Of a DNA stretch of 64,000 nucleotides, positions 20,937-32,026 are shown in pieces. The number at the start of each line of letters is the position of its first letter. Positions within the stretch are counted from its first letter, which is position 1. The stretch lies in the NCBI GenBank assembly GCA_047967505.1, contig CM106539.1, one strand, 5' to 3'. A model generated the notes under the pieces. It did not search any database, was not told where the DNA came from, and saw only the letters and a list, made by a program, of their open reading frames with translations. This DNA is from Dipteris shenzhenensis (taxonomy: Eukaryota > Polypodiophyta > Polypodiopsida > Gleicheniales). Both the position numbers and the translations under genes were made by a program.

Positions 20937-23900
20937 CAATGTCCACTTGCAAGTAAACTTACTTTTTTGGCCCAATGCCAAGTCAGTGAAGATGCCTCTT
21001 CAGCAAGTCTCTTCCAAGAGCCTTCGTGAAGATGTCCGCAACATTCTCGGTAGTCGGACAGTACACCAAGTCAACCTCTCCATCCATGATTAGCTCGCAT
21101 ACAAAGTGATTGAATCTCAATGTGTTTTGTGCGAGCGTGGAACACTGGGTTCTTTGCAATCGCCATGCAACTCTGATTGTCACATGATAACTGCATAGGC
21201 TTATTTTGCATTGCACCCATGTCCCCCAAAATCCTCCTCAACCACACTGCCTCGCAAGAAGCAAAGCATGCAGATTTGTACTCAGCCTCAGTAGAAGAAA
21301 GAGCAACTATGGTTTGCTTCTTGCTGACCCATGATACAACTCCAGATCCAAGTGAGAAATAGTACCCTGTCACTGATCTCCTGCTGTCCATGTCTCCTGC
21401 CCAATCCGAGTCACAAAATCCGGTCAAGATGTTGCCCTTGGTATAGGTGATGCCATAATCAAGTGTGCCTTTGATGTATTCAGCACCTGCATCCCTGCCC
21501 TCTAATGGTTCTCCCGGGGCTTATTGGAAAACCTGCTTAGTACACCAGTCGCAAAACTGATGTCTGACCGTGTGTTGCACAAGTAAATCAAGCTACATAC
21601 AAGCCTTCTGTACTTCGCTTCATCCACCAGCGGTGATCAATCCTCGTTTGAGAGCTTCGAGTCAACCTCCATAGGGGTACCAACTGTCTTGCACTCAGCC
21701 ATGCCAAATGCCTTCAGTATCTCTCCAGCATACTTCAGCTGTGAAATGAAGATCTGTTTCGGCTCCTGCCAAACTTCAATCCCCAAATAGAAATGCATCG
21801 GTTTGAGGTCTATCATTTCAAACTCTCTTCCTAGCAAATGCTTCGTCTGTGAAACCTTGTCTTCATGGTTCCCTGTTATGACAAGGTCGTCCACATAAAG
21901 GACCACGACCATACACCTGCCTCCTTCTATGAAGATATACAAATTTGCATCAAATGGCTCCTCCTGAACCTGTTTTGCAGAAAGTAGGCATCAATTCACT
22001 AGTACCATGCTCATGGGGCCTGTTTCAGCTCGTAAAGTGCCTTCTTCAGTTTGCAAACTTTACCTTCTGAATTGGGGATCTCAAAACTTGTTGTTTTTTC
22101 ATGTATTCCCAAGCACCATTGGGGGAGTTCGATTTGCTATTGGTGGTGGTACTGGATGGATATCTTGGTCCTGGTTGTCTGGGAAGGAAGCATCCTCCTC
22201 CTATTGATGTGGCTGTTCTGAGAAGACCACATCGTGACTTACAATTACCTTCTTGGTAACAGGGTTATAGAGATGATAACCCTTTGCCTCTTCATTGTAG
22301 CCCAAGAAAATACACTTTCGGCTCTTCGGTTCCCATTTGGTCCTTGTAGCATCAAGGACATGCACTAAACAGTCACATCCAAAAACTCTGAAATGTGCAG
22401 CTGAGCTTACTAGAAAAGGCTTGCAGTGGAGTCATCCCGTTCACAGCCTTCGTGTAGCTATGATTCAGGATGTAAACTGTAGTGTTACATGCTTCAGCCT
22501 AGAAAGTCTTTGGCAAATCTTTCCCTTTCACCATACTTCGGCCCATTTCACAGATGACGCGCATCTTGCGTTCTGCTACTCCATTTTGCTGTGATGTATG
22601 TGGCGGGGGTTTCTGCCTCTTGATCCTGTGACTTTTGCTGTAACTTTTGAATTCAATCGATGTGAACTCTCCACCTCTATTTGATCTCAACTTCTTCACC
22701 TTCCTCCCCAATTCTTTCTGGACCATTACATGCCATTCCTTGAACCTATTGAAAGCCTCGTCTTTTGTCTTCAGGAAGTATATCCATATCCTTCTATTGT
22801 AGTCATCGATCAACATCATGAAGTAGTAGAAACCACCCAAAGCTTCCATCTCCATCTTTCCGCAGAGGTCCGTGTGAACGAGCTCTAGAGGAGCCTTTGC
22901 CCTACTGGCCTCTTTAGGAAAGGGCTGCCGATGCTGCTTGCCCATCATGCAAGCTTCACATACATCGAGCAGATCTGAAATTTCGGTAGGTCTGCAATCA
23001 TTCCACTTTTATGCATCTCCTTCAAAGAACTAAGGTTTAGATGACCAAACCTCTCATGCCATAGCTTAGTGTTCTTCACATCTGCTTGAGCACTGAAAGC
23101 TGAGAGTTCATAAATGTTGTTGCGCCGTGTACCTTTACCAACGACCTTCCCTTGAAGATCCAGAATCTGTGCACCATTCTTATCGAATTGAATTTTGAGG
23201 TCCCGATTCGTGATCACAGAAACGGACAAGTTCCTCTTGATATCTGGCACATAAAGAACATCGGACAACTGTTTTACAACTCCATCTGACTTGAGAGCAA
23301 TCGTACCTTTTCCTTTTGCTGGACATTTTGCATCATTGCTGACTGCTACCAGGATGTCATTCCCTACTGGCTATAGAGAGGTATACCAATCCTTCTGACT
23401 GGTCATGTGGCGCGATGCACCACTGTCAATGATCCACGGTTCATCTGCAGGTACATGAACTGCCTCGGTCCAAATCTCCTCAATTGCTACGAATAGCTCT
23501 ATTGGTGCTGCCTGCACACTGTTGTTGGACTCTTTCTTTACTCCATTCTTCTCATCTGCAATCTTCTTTCGGCACTCATTCTGCTTGTGCCCTGCCTTGT
23601 TGCAATAGAAGCACTTGATCTTCTTCTTTCTCTTTTTATCCTCAGAAGAAGATGGGTTACCAGAGTCCTTACCCTTACCTTTCTTTGATCCGGTCCAGAA
23701 AGCCGAATCTTCTCCAATCCTCATCTTTTGAAGCATCTCCTCCTCCAGAAGCATCGCGCTGAAATCCTCAAAGTTGAGGGGCGGATTTCTGTTCTGCCTA
23801 TTCAGTGCCATAACAAGACCATCGTACTTTGGTGGGAGAATCTGTATGTACCTTCGTGCTAGATTCTCGTTGGTGATGGTGATGCCAATTGCAGTCATTT

Positions 23901-24353
23901 GATCGCACAGATTCTTTACCCTGGTGATGAACTTCTCTGCCGCTTTAGACTCAGGCAACTTCTCGTTCACGAGTTGAGTCTCCAGATTTTGAATCTACAT
24001 CTGATTCATGGTCTCGTACTGATTTTTCAAGACCATCCATGCCTCCTCCACTTGGTGACATGTTGAATTAACGCCATGACAGAATCACTAACACTGCAGA
24101 CAATAGAACACAGCACATCTACATTTCTTCTTATCCATGCGAGAATCTCATCTGCAGTTAGTACTATCTGTTGTCCTACATTGGCTAGATCCAGTCTCGC
24201 AACCGGCCTCACATCCACTCTAGTAGTAGTGTCCCAAAGCTCATATGCACTTAGGATGGTCTTCATCTTGAACTTCGAGAGTGGATAGTTAGAGCCGACC
24301 AACGTTCCGCTTTCGCCGAATGGTGGGATTCGTAGTCTTGCGGGCTGGGCCAT
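20937..24353 (-). pseudogene. Copia-3 gag-pol remnant
   Basis: Gag starts at 24353 (MAQPARLRIPPFGESG). It continues after a frame break with TRVKNLCDQMTAIG and a zinc knuckle CFYCNKAGHKQNEC (about 23600), then protease IIDSGASRHMT (about 23410). Integrase follows with HERFGHLN, LVHTDLCG, a core changed to SNRGGEFTS, and TSQQNGVAERK. Reverse transcriptase retains VVVLYVDDLVITGNHED (about 21890), but its N-terminal half is deleted near 22070-22100. RNase H has CDSDWAGDMDSRRS and SSTEAEYKSA. Numerous stops and frameshifts. In the integrase core Asp is replaced by Asn in the SDGGGE motif. Confidence 0.88.
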
Positions 24354-24410
24354 CTCTCACAATCTGCTTGCAAATAGAAACACAGTACCAAATCTTCTTG
24401 CTAGAGTCCA

Positions 24411-24423
24411 GGCTCTGATACCA
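24411..24423 (-). other. Primer-binding site, copia-3
   Basis: Minus strand reads TGGTATCAGAGCC, the initiator tRNA-Met complement, directly against the surviving 5' LTR end. Confidence 0.92.
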
Positions 24424-24441
24424 TGTAAGAAAATAATACAA

Positions 24442-25195
24442 CATCTCCCTTTTCCTCTCTTTTCCCCTCTCTTTTCTTCTCTCATTTCCTCTCTTTCCTT
24501 CTCTCTTCTCCTCTCTTTTCCTTCCTCTCTTCTCCTCTCTTTTCATCTCTTTTCCTTCCTCGTCTCTCCCCTCTCCCATTTCCTCTCTTTTCTCCTGTCT
24601 CTTCTTTTATTTCCTCTCTTCCCATCTCTTCTCTTCTCTCTTTTCCTCTCTTCTCCTCTCTTCTCTTTTCCTCTCTTTTCCCCTCTCTTTTCTTCTCTCT
24701 TTTCCTCTCTTTTCCCCTCTCTTTTCTTCTCTATTTTCCTCTCTTTCATTCTCTCTTTTCCTTTCTTCTTCTCTTCTCTTCTCTTCTCTCTTTTTCTCTC
24801 TTTTCCTTTTATCTTTCCTCTCTTCTCCTCTTCTCTCCTTTTCTTTCTTTTCCCCTCTCTTTTCTCTCTTTCCTTGTCTCTTTTCCTCTCCTTTCCTTCC
24901 TCTTCTCTCCCCTCTCTTATTTCCTCTCTTTTCCCCTATCTCTTCTCTTATTTCCTCTCTTCCCCTCTCTTCTATTCTTTCTTTTCCTCTCTTCTCATCT
25001 TCTCTCTTTTCCTCTCTTTCCCCCTCTCTCTTTTCCTCTCTTTTCCTCTCTTATCTTTTCCTCCTCTCTTTTCCTTCTCTCTTTTCCTCTCTTTTCATTC
25101 TCTCTTTTCCTTCTTCTCCTATCTTTTCCTTCTCTCTTTTCCTCTCTTTTCTTCTCTTTTCCTTCTCTCTTTTTCTTCCTCTTCTCTCTCTGTCC
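24442..25195. repeat. Long pyrimidine tract right of copia-3
   Basis: About 750 bp of irregular TTTTCCTCTC/CTTCTCTC repeats. Same type of sequence as 19936-20195, suggesting copia-3 landed in or recombined with one tract. Coding frames here are artefacts. Confidence 0.88.
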
Positions 25196-25457
25196 TAGAG
25201 GACCTCATCTATTCCCTCTCCTGCACCCCTTGGGGTAGATCAGGGCCATTGACGGCTTTATCTACTCAATAGCCATCCCTTGTAGCCCCTTCGACCAAGG
25301 GGTCATCACTTGGATGTACCCATCGTAGGTCCAGGAAGAGTAGTAAGGATCGAGGCTGTTGTGGTGGCTCAATGGATGTAGACGAGTCTGAGACGAGTCT
25401 GCACACTAGCATCCCTACAAGTCTTTTCGTCATGAGACACAGTACCCATCAAGCCCC

Positions 25458-26569
25458 TTGCCCTCTCCACTCATAGGCCGCGGCACCCTAGAGCCCACTC
25501 CCTCCCTTACTCCTCGCTCCTTAAGCGCTCGCACCACTCCTCACTCTAGCTCTGCTACTCCATCCACTGTGAATCCTTTGGACTTTGGTTTGCTCAAGGA
25601 CCTTTCCTACAGAGTGAACAATGTTGGGGAGGTTATACAGGACAAGGACGTGAAGGTAGTCACCAGATACATGAGAAGGTTGGTGAGCATCCATTTCCGT
25701 AATGATATATTCAGACCTTGGAAACAACAAGACAAAAGAGCCAAGGAATCCTGCATAGAAGCCCTTAAGAGACAATTTCCAAATCCCAAAGGGTTTGAGT
25801 TTGAAACAAATGCCATGCTTACTCGCATGGGGATCTCCTTAGGTCTCGTAGATACGAACTTAGGGATACTGTAATCAAAGGTAAGCACAAGCCATGGTGG
25901 GCAAACTTGAAGGATTGGAAGAAAGTGAAGAAGTTTTACAGGGACAATCCAGATGCATTTGAGCCTCAACGGAGGGTAGCAAGGATACGCCTGGAGACCG
26001 TAGGTCCTTCACCCCTCGAGAGCGGTGGCGAACTCAGCAATGAGGCATGGGTGGTAAGTATATATTTATCTTCTATAGAATCTCTAATATGTTCAAACAT
26101 TCAAATGTCTTGTCATTCATATCTAACTAATTGAATTTGGATCCACAGGAATTTGTGATTGGAAGGCCTCCAGACAATGAGGAGTATAGAAGGGCCTTCA
26201 AAATTGGAGCCAGGGCATGGTTTAAGGAGAAGGAGAGAGAAGGAGTCCACATCGATTGGGAAAGGGTGGTGGCACGTCATGTGAGTACACCCTATTCCTC
26301 TTCGTTATTGTTTGACTATCACCATTGCCTTACAATCAACACTCTTAGTTTTTCTAACTTGTTTCATTCTTAGGGAGGCACGTTCGACCCATCCAGAGAT
26401 CCGAACGGAGAGATGGGATTTGAGGAAGAAGCAGATAGGTACGCAGTAGAGGAGGGCGAGGGATCAGGCACATAGAGAGATTGAGGGCGAGGAGGGTGAC
26501 GAGGAGGCCGCACACAAACTAGAGACCGAGGGCGAGAAGAGGGAGGAGTACGAGGAGGAGCAATAGTAG
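25458..26569 (+). pseudogene. CACTA-associated gene, spliced, with two frame breaks
   Basis: Starts MPSPLIGRGTLEPTPS (25458), with a Ser/Thr/Pro-rich head, then a structured part: VNNVGEVIQDKDVKVVTRYM, DIFRPWKQQDKR, and, after a frame change near 25835, RRYELRDTVIKGKHKPWW and DWKKVKKFYRDNP. A GTAAGT donor at 26055 and CAG acceptor ending at 26149 remove a 95-bp intron in frame (EAWV-EFVIGRPPD). A GTGAGT at 26281 and TTCTTAG acceptor ending at 26373 remove a second (VARH-GGTFDPS). An acidic Glu-rich tail follows, with another frame break near 26474, ending at 26569. I infer a CACTA accessory or transposase-linked protein because the transposon end lies 480 bp downstream. No family is recognised with certainty. 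Confidence 0.5.
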
Positions 26570-26794
26570 GATAGGACAATATTTAGTGGTTCAATATATC
26601 GACACTTATGCCATTTTATAGTAGATTGCGCACCTCGATGGATTTGCCACTTTGGAGTTCAACACTTTTGCCATTTTGTAGTGCATTACTTCGACGGATT
26701 TGCCATTATTTTGTAGACTTTCATTACAAAATTGTAATGTACACCTCTGCATTTGTAACATTTAATCGTGATTTCAATGGAAAAAAAATTATGT

Positions 26795-27050
26795 GGGGCA
26801 GGATGTAAGCCCCACATAATTTTTTTTAAGCTTTTGTAAAAACGTCCGTATATACCGATGCCTGTACTGACACTGTAGTGTCGGTATATACCGACACTAT
26901 CAGGCATATTGACACCGACACCTGCACCGATGGTTTCTTTGCAGCGTTCACACCGATGGAGTTTTCGACACTTTCCACTTGTTTTTTTAAAAAAATTATA
27001 CGTATTTAGCGTCGGTATCAGTGTCAAAAAGAGGCCCGTATCTTATAGTG
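26795..27050 (+). mobile_element. CACTA-type transposon 3' end
   Basis: The outer edge reads TCTTATAGTG at 27041-27050, i.e. CACTATAAGA inward, matching the CACTA terminus convention. The 200 bp inside it hold repeated subterminal motifs in both orientations (GTCGGTATA / TATACCGAC, about 26849-27020) and a GTGGGG...CCCCAC inverted repeat around 26795-26815. The left end was not found in the window. Confidence 0.6.
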
Positions 27051-27061
27051 AGGGGTACACA

Positions 27062-27260
27062 CAAAGATCGAGGGGGTATGTAATGATTTGCTTCATTGAA
27101 ATATGGACTCAACAAGTGGATTAATACTAGAAATTAAAAAAGGATTAAGGAATGTTATGTAATCATGAGATGCTTACACCCAAATCGTTATCTTAGCTCT
27201 TTCTATACCCATTTACCAAAGGACAATGTAGCTATGTGTACCCATTTACCAAAGGGCAGG
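27062..27260 (+). repeat. Repeat unit, left copies
   Basis: Contains GATCGAGG, TATGTAAT, GCTTACACCCAAA, TTATCTTAGCTCT and CCATTTACCAAAGG. The same phrases recur several times at 30141-30420, so a local tandem repeat appears to have been split by the LINE insertion. Confidence 0.6.
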
Positions 27261-28203
27261 GAGTATCGGAAGGGCCTAGCCTCATGGTTTGACATCTAGG
27301 ATGCCCGTCTCCAACAATGGTTTCCTCTACCTCGCCTTTAACGGATTTCTTGCCTCACACCTCACGAGATTATGTTTCTTGGTACTATGCTTACTCACTT
27401 GTAACTGAACTGGCCTTCTAACCCGGTGGTCATTCCATCAGAAGATTTACGGTATTGGGTTATGGATAGGGGTAAGCAAGTTCATCGCATGGCACTAAAA
27501 GATTTTCCTTTTTCGAAACCCTTTCCAATTGCAACTGAGGTTCATTTGGCATGGCAGCAATTTGGTCCCAGGGATGCACTCGATATTTAGAATATGCAGT
27601 CAATTCATGTGTGAGCTTCCACTTCTTCCTTGTTAGAGCTATATATAGCTTGCCCTAACTCAGCCTAGTCCTCAACTATATATATGCCTATGATCTATGA
27701 ACAGAATCACTTTTCTTGGGAGCCAAAAAAAAAAAAGTTAGAGCTATATATAGCTTGCCCTAACTCAACCTAGTCCTCAACTTGTTTGGCATAGTGATGA
27801 TGCATAATCAGGGTTGAGATCTTTAAGTTCGATGTTTAAGCTCTTCATTTGAATAGTAGAGCTTGTTGTCTCCAAGCTTAATCTGGTCAAACCTCCTCAA
27901 ACCTTTATAATCATGCCTTCATGTTTTGCACATTTCATCCACATAAAATGACCTATTTCATGCAGTGTATATGGACACAACAAATATTCAAGTGTCTGTT
28001 TCTATTGTACCAAGGATGAATGTATGAGAAAATTACTTCGGTCACTCCAAAGATGAGTATGGAGGGGCAATTTGAGATGTCCACAAAGCCAGGGTCAACA
28101 AGCATTCGGGCATCCTAAAGTATCGGATTTGATATGTCCATAAAGCCAGGGCTGAAATGTCACTTGCGTAGTGTAAGAAAGCCATAGCAACACAATAGAA
28201 AGG

Positions 28204-28605
28204 CCCATAATGATCCTACAAATCAATAACCAATAATCTAGAAACACAACGAGCATACGGACATCCGAAAGTACCGAACAATTGAGCATCCCAGAAGTAC
28301 CGAACAACTGGGCAGCCGGAAGTACCGAACAACCAAAAATACGAACCCATAATGATCTTGCAAATCAAGAACCAATAATCTAGAAACACAACGAGCATTT
28401 GGACATCCGAAAGTACTGAACAATTGAGCATCCCAGAAGTACCAAACAAGTGGGCTGCCGAAAGTACCAAACAACCGAAAATACAAACAATTGGGCATCC
28501 CAGAAGTACTGAATAACTGGGCCGTCGGAAGTACCGAACAACCGAAAATACGAACAATTAGGCATCCCATAAGTACTGAACAACTGGGTAGCCAGAATTA
28601 TCGAA
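28204..28605. repeat. 142-bp unit array with 36-40-bp subrepeats
   Basis: Phrases such as CCCATAATGATC recur at 28204 and 28346, a 142-bp period. Within each unit shorter blocks repeat AGTACCGAACAACTGGGC with variants. It ends in an A run at 28608. Confidence 0.8.
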
Positions 28606-28799
28606 CAAAAAAAAAAAAAAAAGAGAATAAGCCACACACATATGACAAGAGGCAAGCTTGTGTGGATTAGACACAGCTTACATAATCATAGCGGGAATGA
28701 AATAACAACCTCTTTGCATCCGAAAGTACCGAACAATCGGGAAGACGAGCATTTGAGATTACAAAGAACATCAGAAGTAACCAAGAAAATGGGCATCTG

Positions 28800-29330
28800 G
28801 TAACGGTGATCACATCCAAACAAGTACTCAATAGTAATGCATATGTGCCACATCCAAACGAGGACTTAATAAATAATCCATATGTGCCATGTCTAAACAA
28901 GTACTCAAGAAGTAATCCATATGTGTTCATCTGAAAGACGTTGAACCTTGCCATGTGCAAATGAGTACGCAATATGACCATGCCAAAATGAGTACTCAAT
29001 AAGTAATCCATATGTCCATCATGAAAGCTAGATAAATATGTCTCACATTCAAACAAGACTTAGTAATAATCCACGTACCACATCCAGACGAGTAAATATG
29101 CGTCACATCCAAACGAGGAGTCAGTAATAATCCATGTACCACATCCAGACGAGTACTCAAGTAGTTAGCCATATGTGTTCATAAATATTATCACGTGAAA
29201 GACATTGAACCTTGCCACGTTTAAACAAGTATGTAATAAGTAATCCATAAATGCCACGGCCAAACCAGTACTCATTAAGTCAGCCATAGGTGTTCATCAT
29301 GAAAGACATATAAGTATACCTCACCACATA
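28800..29330. repeat. Minisatellite of ACGAGTACTCAATAAGTAATCC type
   Basis: About ten irregular copies of a 40-60-bp unit carrying CATCCAAACGAG, TACTCAATAAG and CCATATGTG(CC). No coding potential. Confidence 0.7.
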
Positions 29331-30141
29331 AAGGGCGAAATAAAAGTATGCCTTGCTTGAACCAATAAGTAAATACATACCATAAGTCATCAATAAGTTA
29401 ATTGACAAAGAAGGAAGAAATCATTGGTCTAGCAAGACCTTGCATGCACTCGTAAATATAGATGACTATGAAAAACAAAGTAGATATACTCATCCTATAG
29501 GTATCGAATGTGCATTTAATCCGTTGGATTGTATCTAGGCATCTATTCATAGATCATAGGCATATATATAGTTAAGGACTAGGCTAAGTTAGGGCAAGCT
29601 ATATATAGCTCTAACATTCCTTTCAGTTTAACTTTACACTCTGGCAATTGTTGATCTGTAAATTTGTTACTAAGGATAGACTCTCCCAATGGTGTCAGGA
29701 TATATCTCCGGCCTACTCCCTCTGTCGCATCATCGTTGAAGACCACTTTCATATTTTTTAGTCATGTTTGGTTATTCGTCCGCTATGGCTTTTGACATTT
29801 CGATGGTTGGCTACACATGGTCTTGCTCTTGAGTGGCGATGGAAGGTAGCTCTTTTGGGACATAGAGGTCAAATGTCAAAACACCAGCTAGACCCTTGGT
29901 TCGCTTTATTGTTATTCATCATGTTTGGCGGCTCAAAAATCTTGTCATCTTTCAACATGTGCCTCACTACAGGAGGATCTCAACGGTTCTATCCGTAGGA
30001 CTTTGCAGTATTTCGAGAAGAATTGTGATGCTCTATTGGCTCAATATTCACCGTCTTTTTCGCTCATTGGTTTTACTTTGTAATTCCTTTTTACTAATAA
30101 AAATTTCTCCCTTTTTGCTCGCAAAAAAAGAAAGAAAAAAA

Positions 30142-30420
30142 GATCGAGGAGCGTAATATGTAATATAGAGATGCGACACCCAAAACGAATTATCTTACCT
30201 TTGTGTGTAACCCTTTAACGAAGGACAATGAAAGATTCAGGAGTGTATTTTCTAATATGGAGATGCTTTATTTACCAAAGATAGAGGAGTGTAATAGGTG
30301 CTTACACCCAAAACGATTACTGTACCCATCTGCAATATGTAATAGAGATACTTACACCCAAAACTATTATCTTAGCTCTGTCTGTACTCATTCACCAAAG
30401 GGCAATGGCATATACGTCAA
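30142..30420 (+). repeat. Repeat unit, right copies, next to the PKS gene
   Basis: Three diverged copies of the unit at 27062-27260 (GATCGAGGAG, TAATATGTAAT, CTTACACCCAAAACGATTA), lying just beyond the 3' end of the PKS gene. Confidence 0.6.
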
Positions 30421-30568
30421 CAATGAAATTTTCTTCAGCCTCCATCACAATCTGAGCACAAAAACGTAGATCTTCCTAGTTCTTCTTTCCAATCATCACA
30501 GAAAACAAGGACCACGATTGCAGATCGTCTGAGCTTATTCCAAAATGCTGTGAAAAGAGTTGTGATTC

Positions 30569-32026
30569 CTACTGCTCAGCAATTTTGCATCGCTTGAGAA
30601 GCGTCCCTTCGATGGTTACCCCGGGGCCAAACGCAACAGCTATTCCCCACTCGCAGTTGCCTTGGCTGTCAGCTTCTGAGTCCTGCTTCCGCAGCTCATC
30701 CAGCACGAACAACACCGTCGATGCAGAGATGTTGCCGTAATTCATCAAGATATGTCGACTTGCTGCGAGCTTTTCAGGGTGAAGCTGCATAGCCTCCTCC
30801 ACTGCGTTCAGAATCGCTGGCCCTCCCGAGTGCACAGCCCAGAAAATTTCGTTGAAATCGGGCTTACCTGGAGCATTGTCCAAAGCTGTGCGACAGAATG
30901 AGCCTACGTGCTTGGAGACCAAGGCCGGCAGCGTTCTGTCCAAGTAAAATTGCAGCCCTTCCAGCTTCAATGTCCCTTCGATTATCTTCTCGGAATCAGG
31001 TGCCAAGACCTCTCCCACCCAGTGGATTTCATAGAGAGGCCGCTCAATTCTGGGCTGTGGCTTGGCACCTACAATCACGCCGGATGCACCGTCGCCGAAA
31101 AGAGCTGTTCCAACCAGATCATAGGGGAACTTCTCATTTGGAGCACGGAATGTAGGGGCAGCTAGCTCGCTGCAGCAGATGAGAATGCGAGAGTCGGGGT
31201 TGTTCTCGGCTAAATCTTTGGCTACTCTCAAGGCGGTGATCCCTGCATAGCACCCCAACATGTACAGCATCACACGATTCACATCAGGCCGCAGGCCCAG
31301 CGACTTGGTGAGCATCACATCTGCTCCAGGAATGGCCACGCCTGTCAACGTTGCAACTACCAAATGTGTGATTTCGGAAGCTGGGCGTCCCCATTCCTTG
31401 ATGGCCTCCACGGCAGCCTCGTGAGCCAATTTGGGGACCTCCTCGGCAAAGATGGCGTTCCTCTGCTCCAGACTAGGCTCACCGGGAGTGTAGAACTCAG
31501 GGTGCGCCTTCAGAAACTCGGTTGTGAGGATAGAGTACCTTGTTTTGATTCCAGAGCGATCACCTGCAACACGAAGAACATGTTAGGAGGCAGAACCAAC
31601 AAATGCCAGAAATCGAGAAAACCATGCCGCGGGAACCCGTAGACGCACAGTACTCGGAAGGAGAGGCTTACAGATGCGCTGCATCTTGTTCTTGAGCTCG
31701 ACTTTGTCACTGCAGTTGGTGATGTCGAAGTACCAGTCGGTGTAGGTAGTCTGGTCGATCTGGTTGGAGGGAGTGGCACGGCCCATGGCGAGGACGCAAG
31801 CGTGGGGCTTTTCGGGAGGGGGAAAGACATTTCGGACGGGTGCTGAGCTAGTGCTAGCGGAGAGGCGAGGGGAAGGGGGCTCAACCCAGGTCGGGCCGGC
31901 AGGGAAGGGAACACGAGGAGAGGGCTGCTCGATCCAAGTCGGGCAAGAGTGCGGGGTGCCAGGGACGGCATCTGCGGTCACCCATTCACGTCGTCCTTGA
32001 GCAGCGATCTCGACCTCGAGAAACAT
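30569..32026 (-). CDS. Type III polyketide synthase (chalcone-synthase family)
   Basis: Two exons: 32026-31672 and 31563-30569, with a 108-bp GT-AG intron (31671-31564) splitting a Cys codon, the classic intron site of this family. Predicted 449 aa against about 390-400 usual. The extra 60 residues are a Pro/Ser-rich N-terminus with the motif PTW(I/V)E(Q/P)PSPR twice. Homodimeric enzymes of this family condense CoA starters with malonyl-CoA in the cytosol. The catalytic triad is intact: Cys223 (MLGCYAG), His363 (AVHSGG), Asn396 (YGNIS). Gatekeeper Phe274 and the Phe265, Gly256 and Ser338 equivalents are kept. Changed relative to alfalfa chalcone synthase: Thr132 to Leu, Ser133 to Thr, Met137 to Ile, Thr194 to Ala, and GFGPG to AFGPG. 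The product is therefore not predictable; MLYxLGCY and [11 protein letters not shown] also recall the sporopollenin-type branch. No frame break. Confidence 0.93.

Larger units (their letters stand above)
20196..24441 (-). mobile_element. Copia-3, minus-strand Ty1/copia with 5' LTR almost lost
   Basis: 3' LTR 20196-20928, PPT about 20929-20936, degraded gag-pol, PBS 24411-24423, then only TGTAAGAAAATAATACAA of the 5' LTR (24424-24441) before a long pyrimidine tract. The same 16 bases sit at the outer edge of the 3' LTR, showing what the full LTR would look like. LTR start TGTTAGATAT is shared with copia-4, so the two are related. Confidence 0.9.
27632..29615. mobile_element. Terminal-inverted-repeat element with minisatellite core
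   Basis: Ends are inverted repeats of about 69 bp: GTTAGAGCTATATATAGC at 27632 and its complement ending 29615. TTCCTT flanks it on both sides (27626-27631 and 29617-29622). The first 48 bp of the left end recur at 27737 after a run of 12 A. The interior has no transposase and consists mainly of two tandem arrays (28204-28600 and 28800-29330), so it is a non-autonomous element of unassigned superfamily. Confidence 0.65.
27261..30141 (+). mobile_element. L1-like LINE remnant, interrupted
   Basis: The 3' part (29625-30141) reads LWQLLICKFVTKDRL, then Q.C..ISPAYSLCR and VEDHFHIFF. This resembles the zinc-binding segment that closes plant LINE reverse transcriptases. It ends in AATAAAAATTT and an A-rich tail (30122-30141). 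The 5' part (27261-27625) is open in places (PHEIMFLGTMLTH) but not recognised. A terminal-inverted-repeat element (27632-29615) sits inside. Frame breaks throughout; inactive. Confidence 0.5.

Noticed and set aside
24874-25272. Phe/Leu/Ser-rich 132-residue frame (and similar at 19811-20197)
   Set aside because: Composition of the TTTTCCTCTC tract; no start context or non-repetitive domain.
31583-32026. A separate 147-residue protein upstream of the PKS
   Set aside because: Its C-terminal part is intron read-through; the GTAAG donor at 31671 and CAG acceptor at 31564 join it to the PKS exon at the family's conserved intron site.
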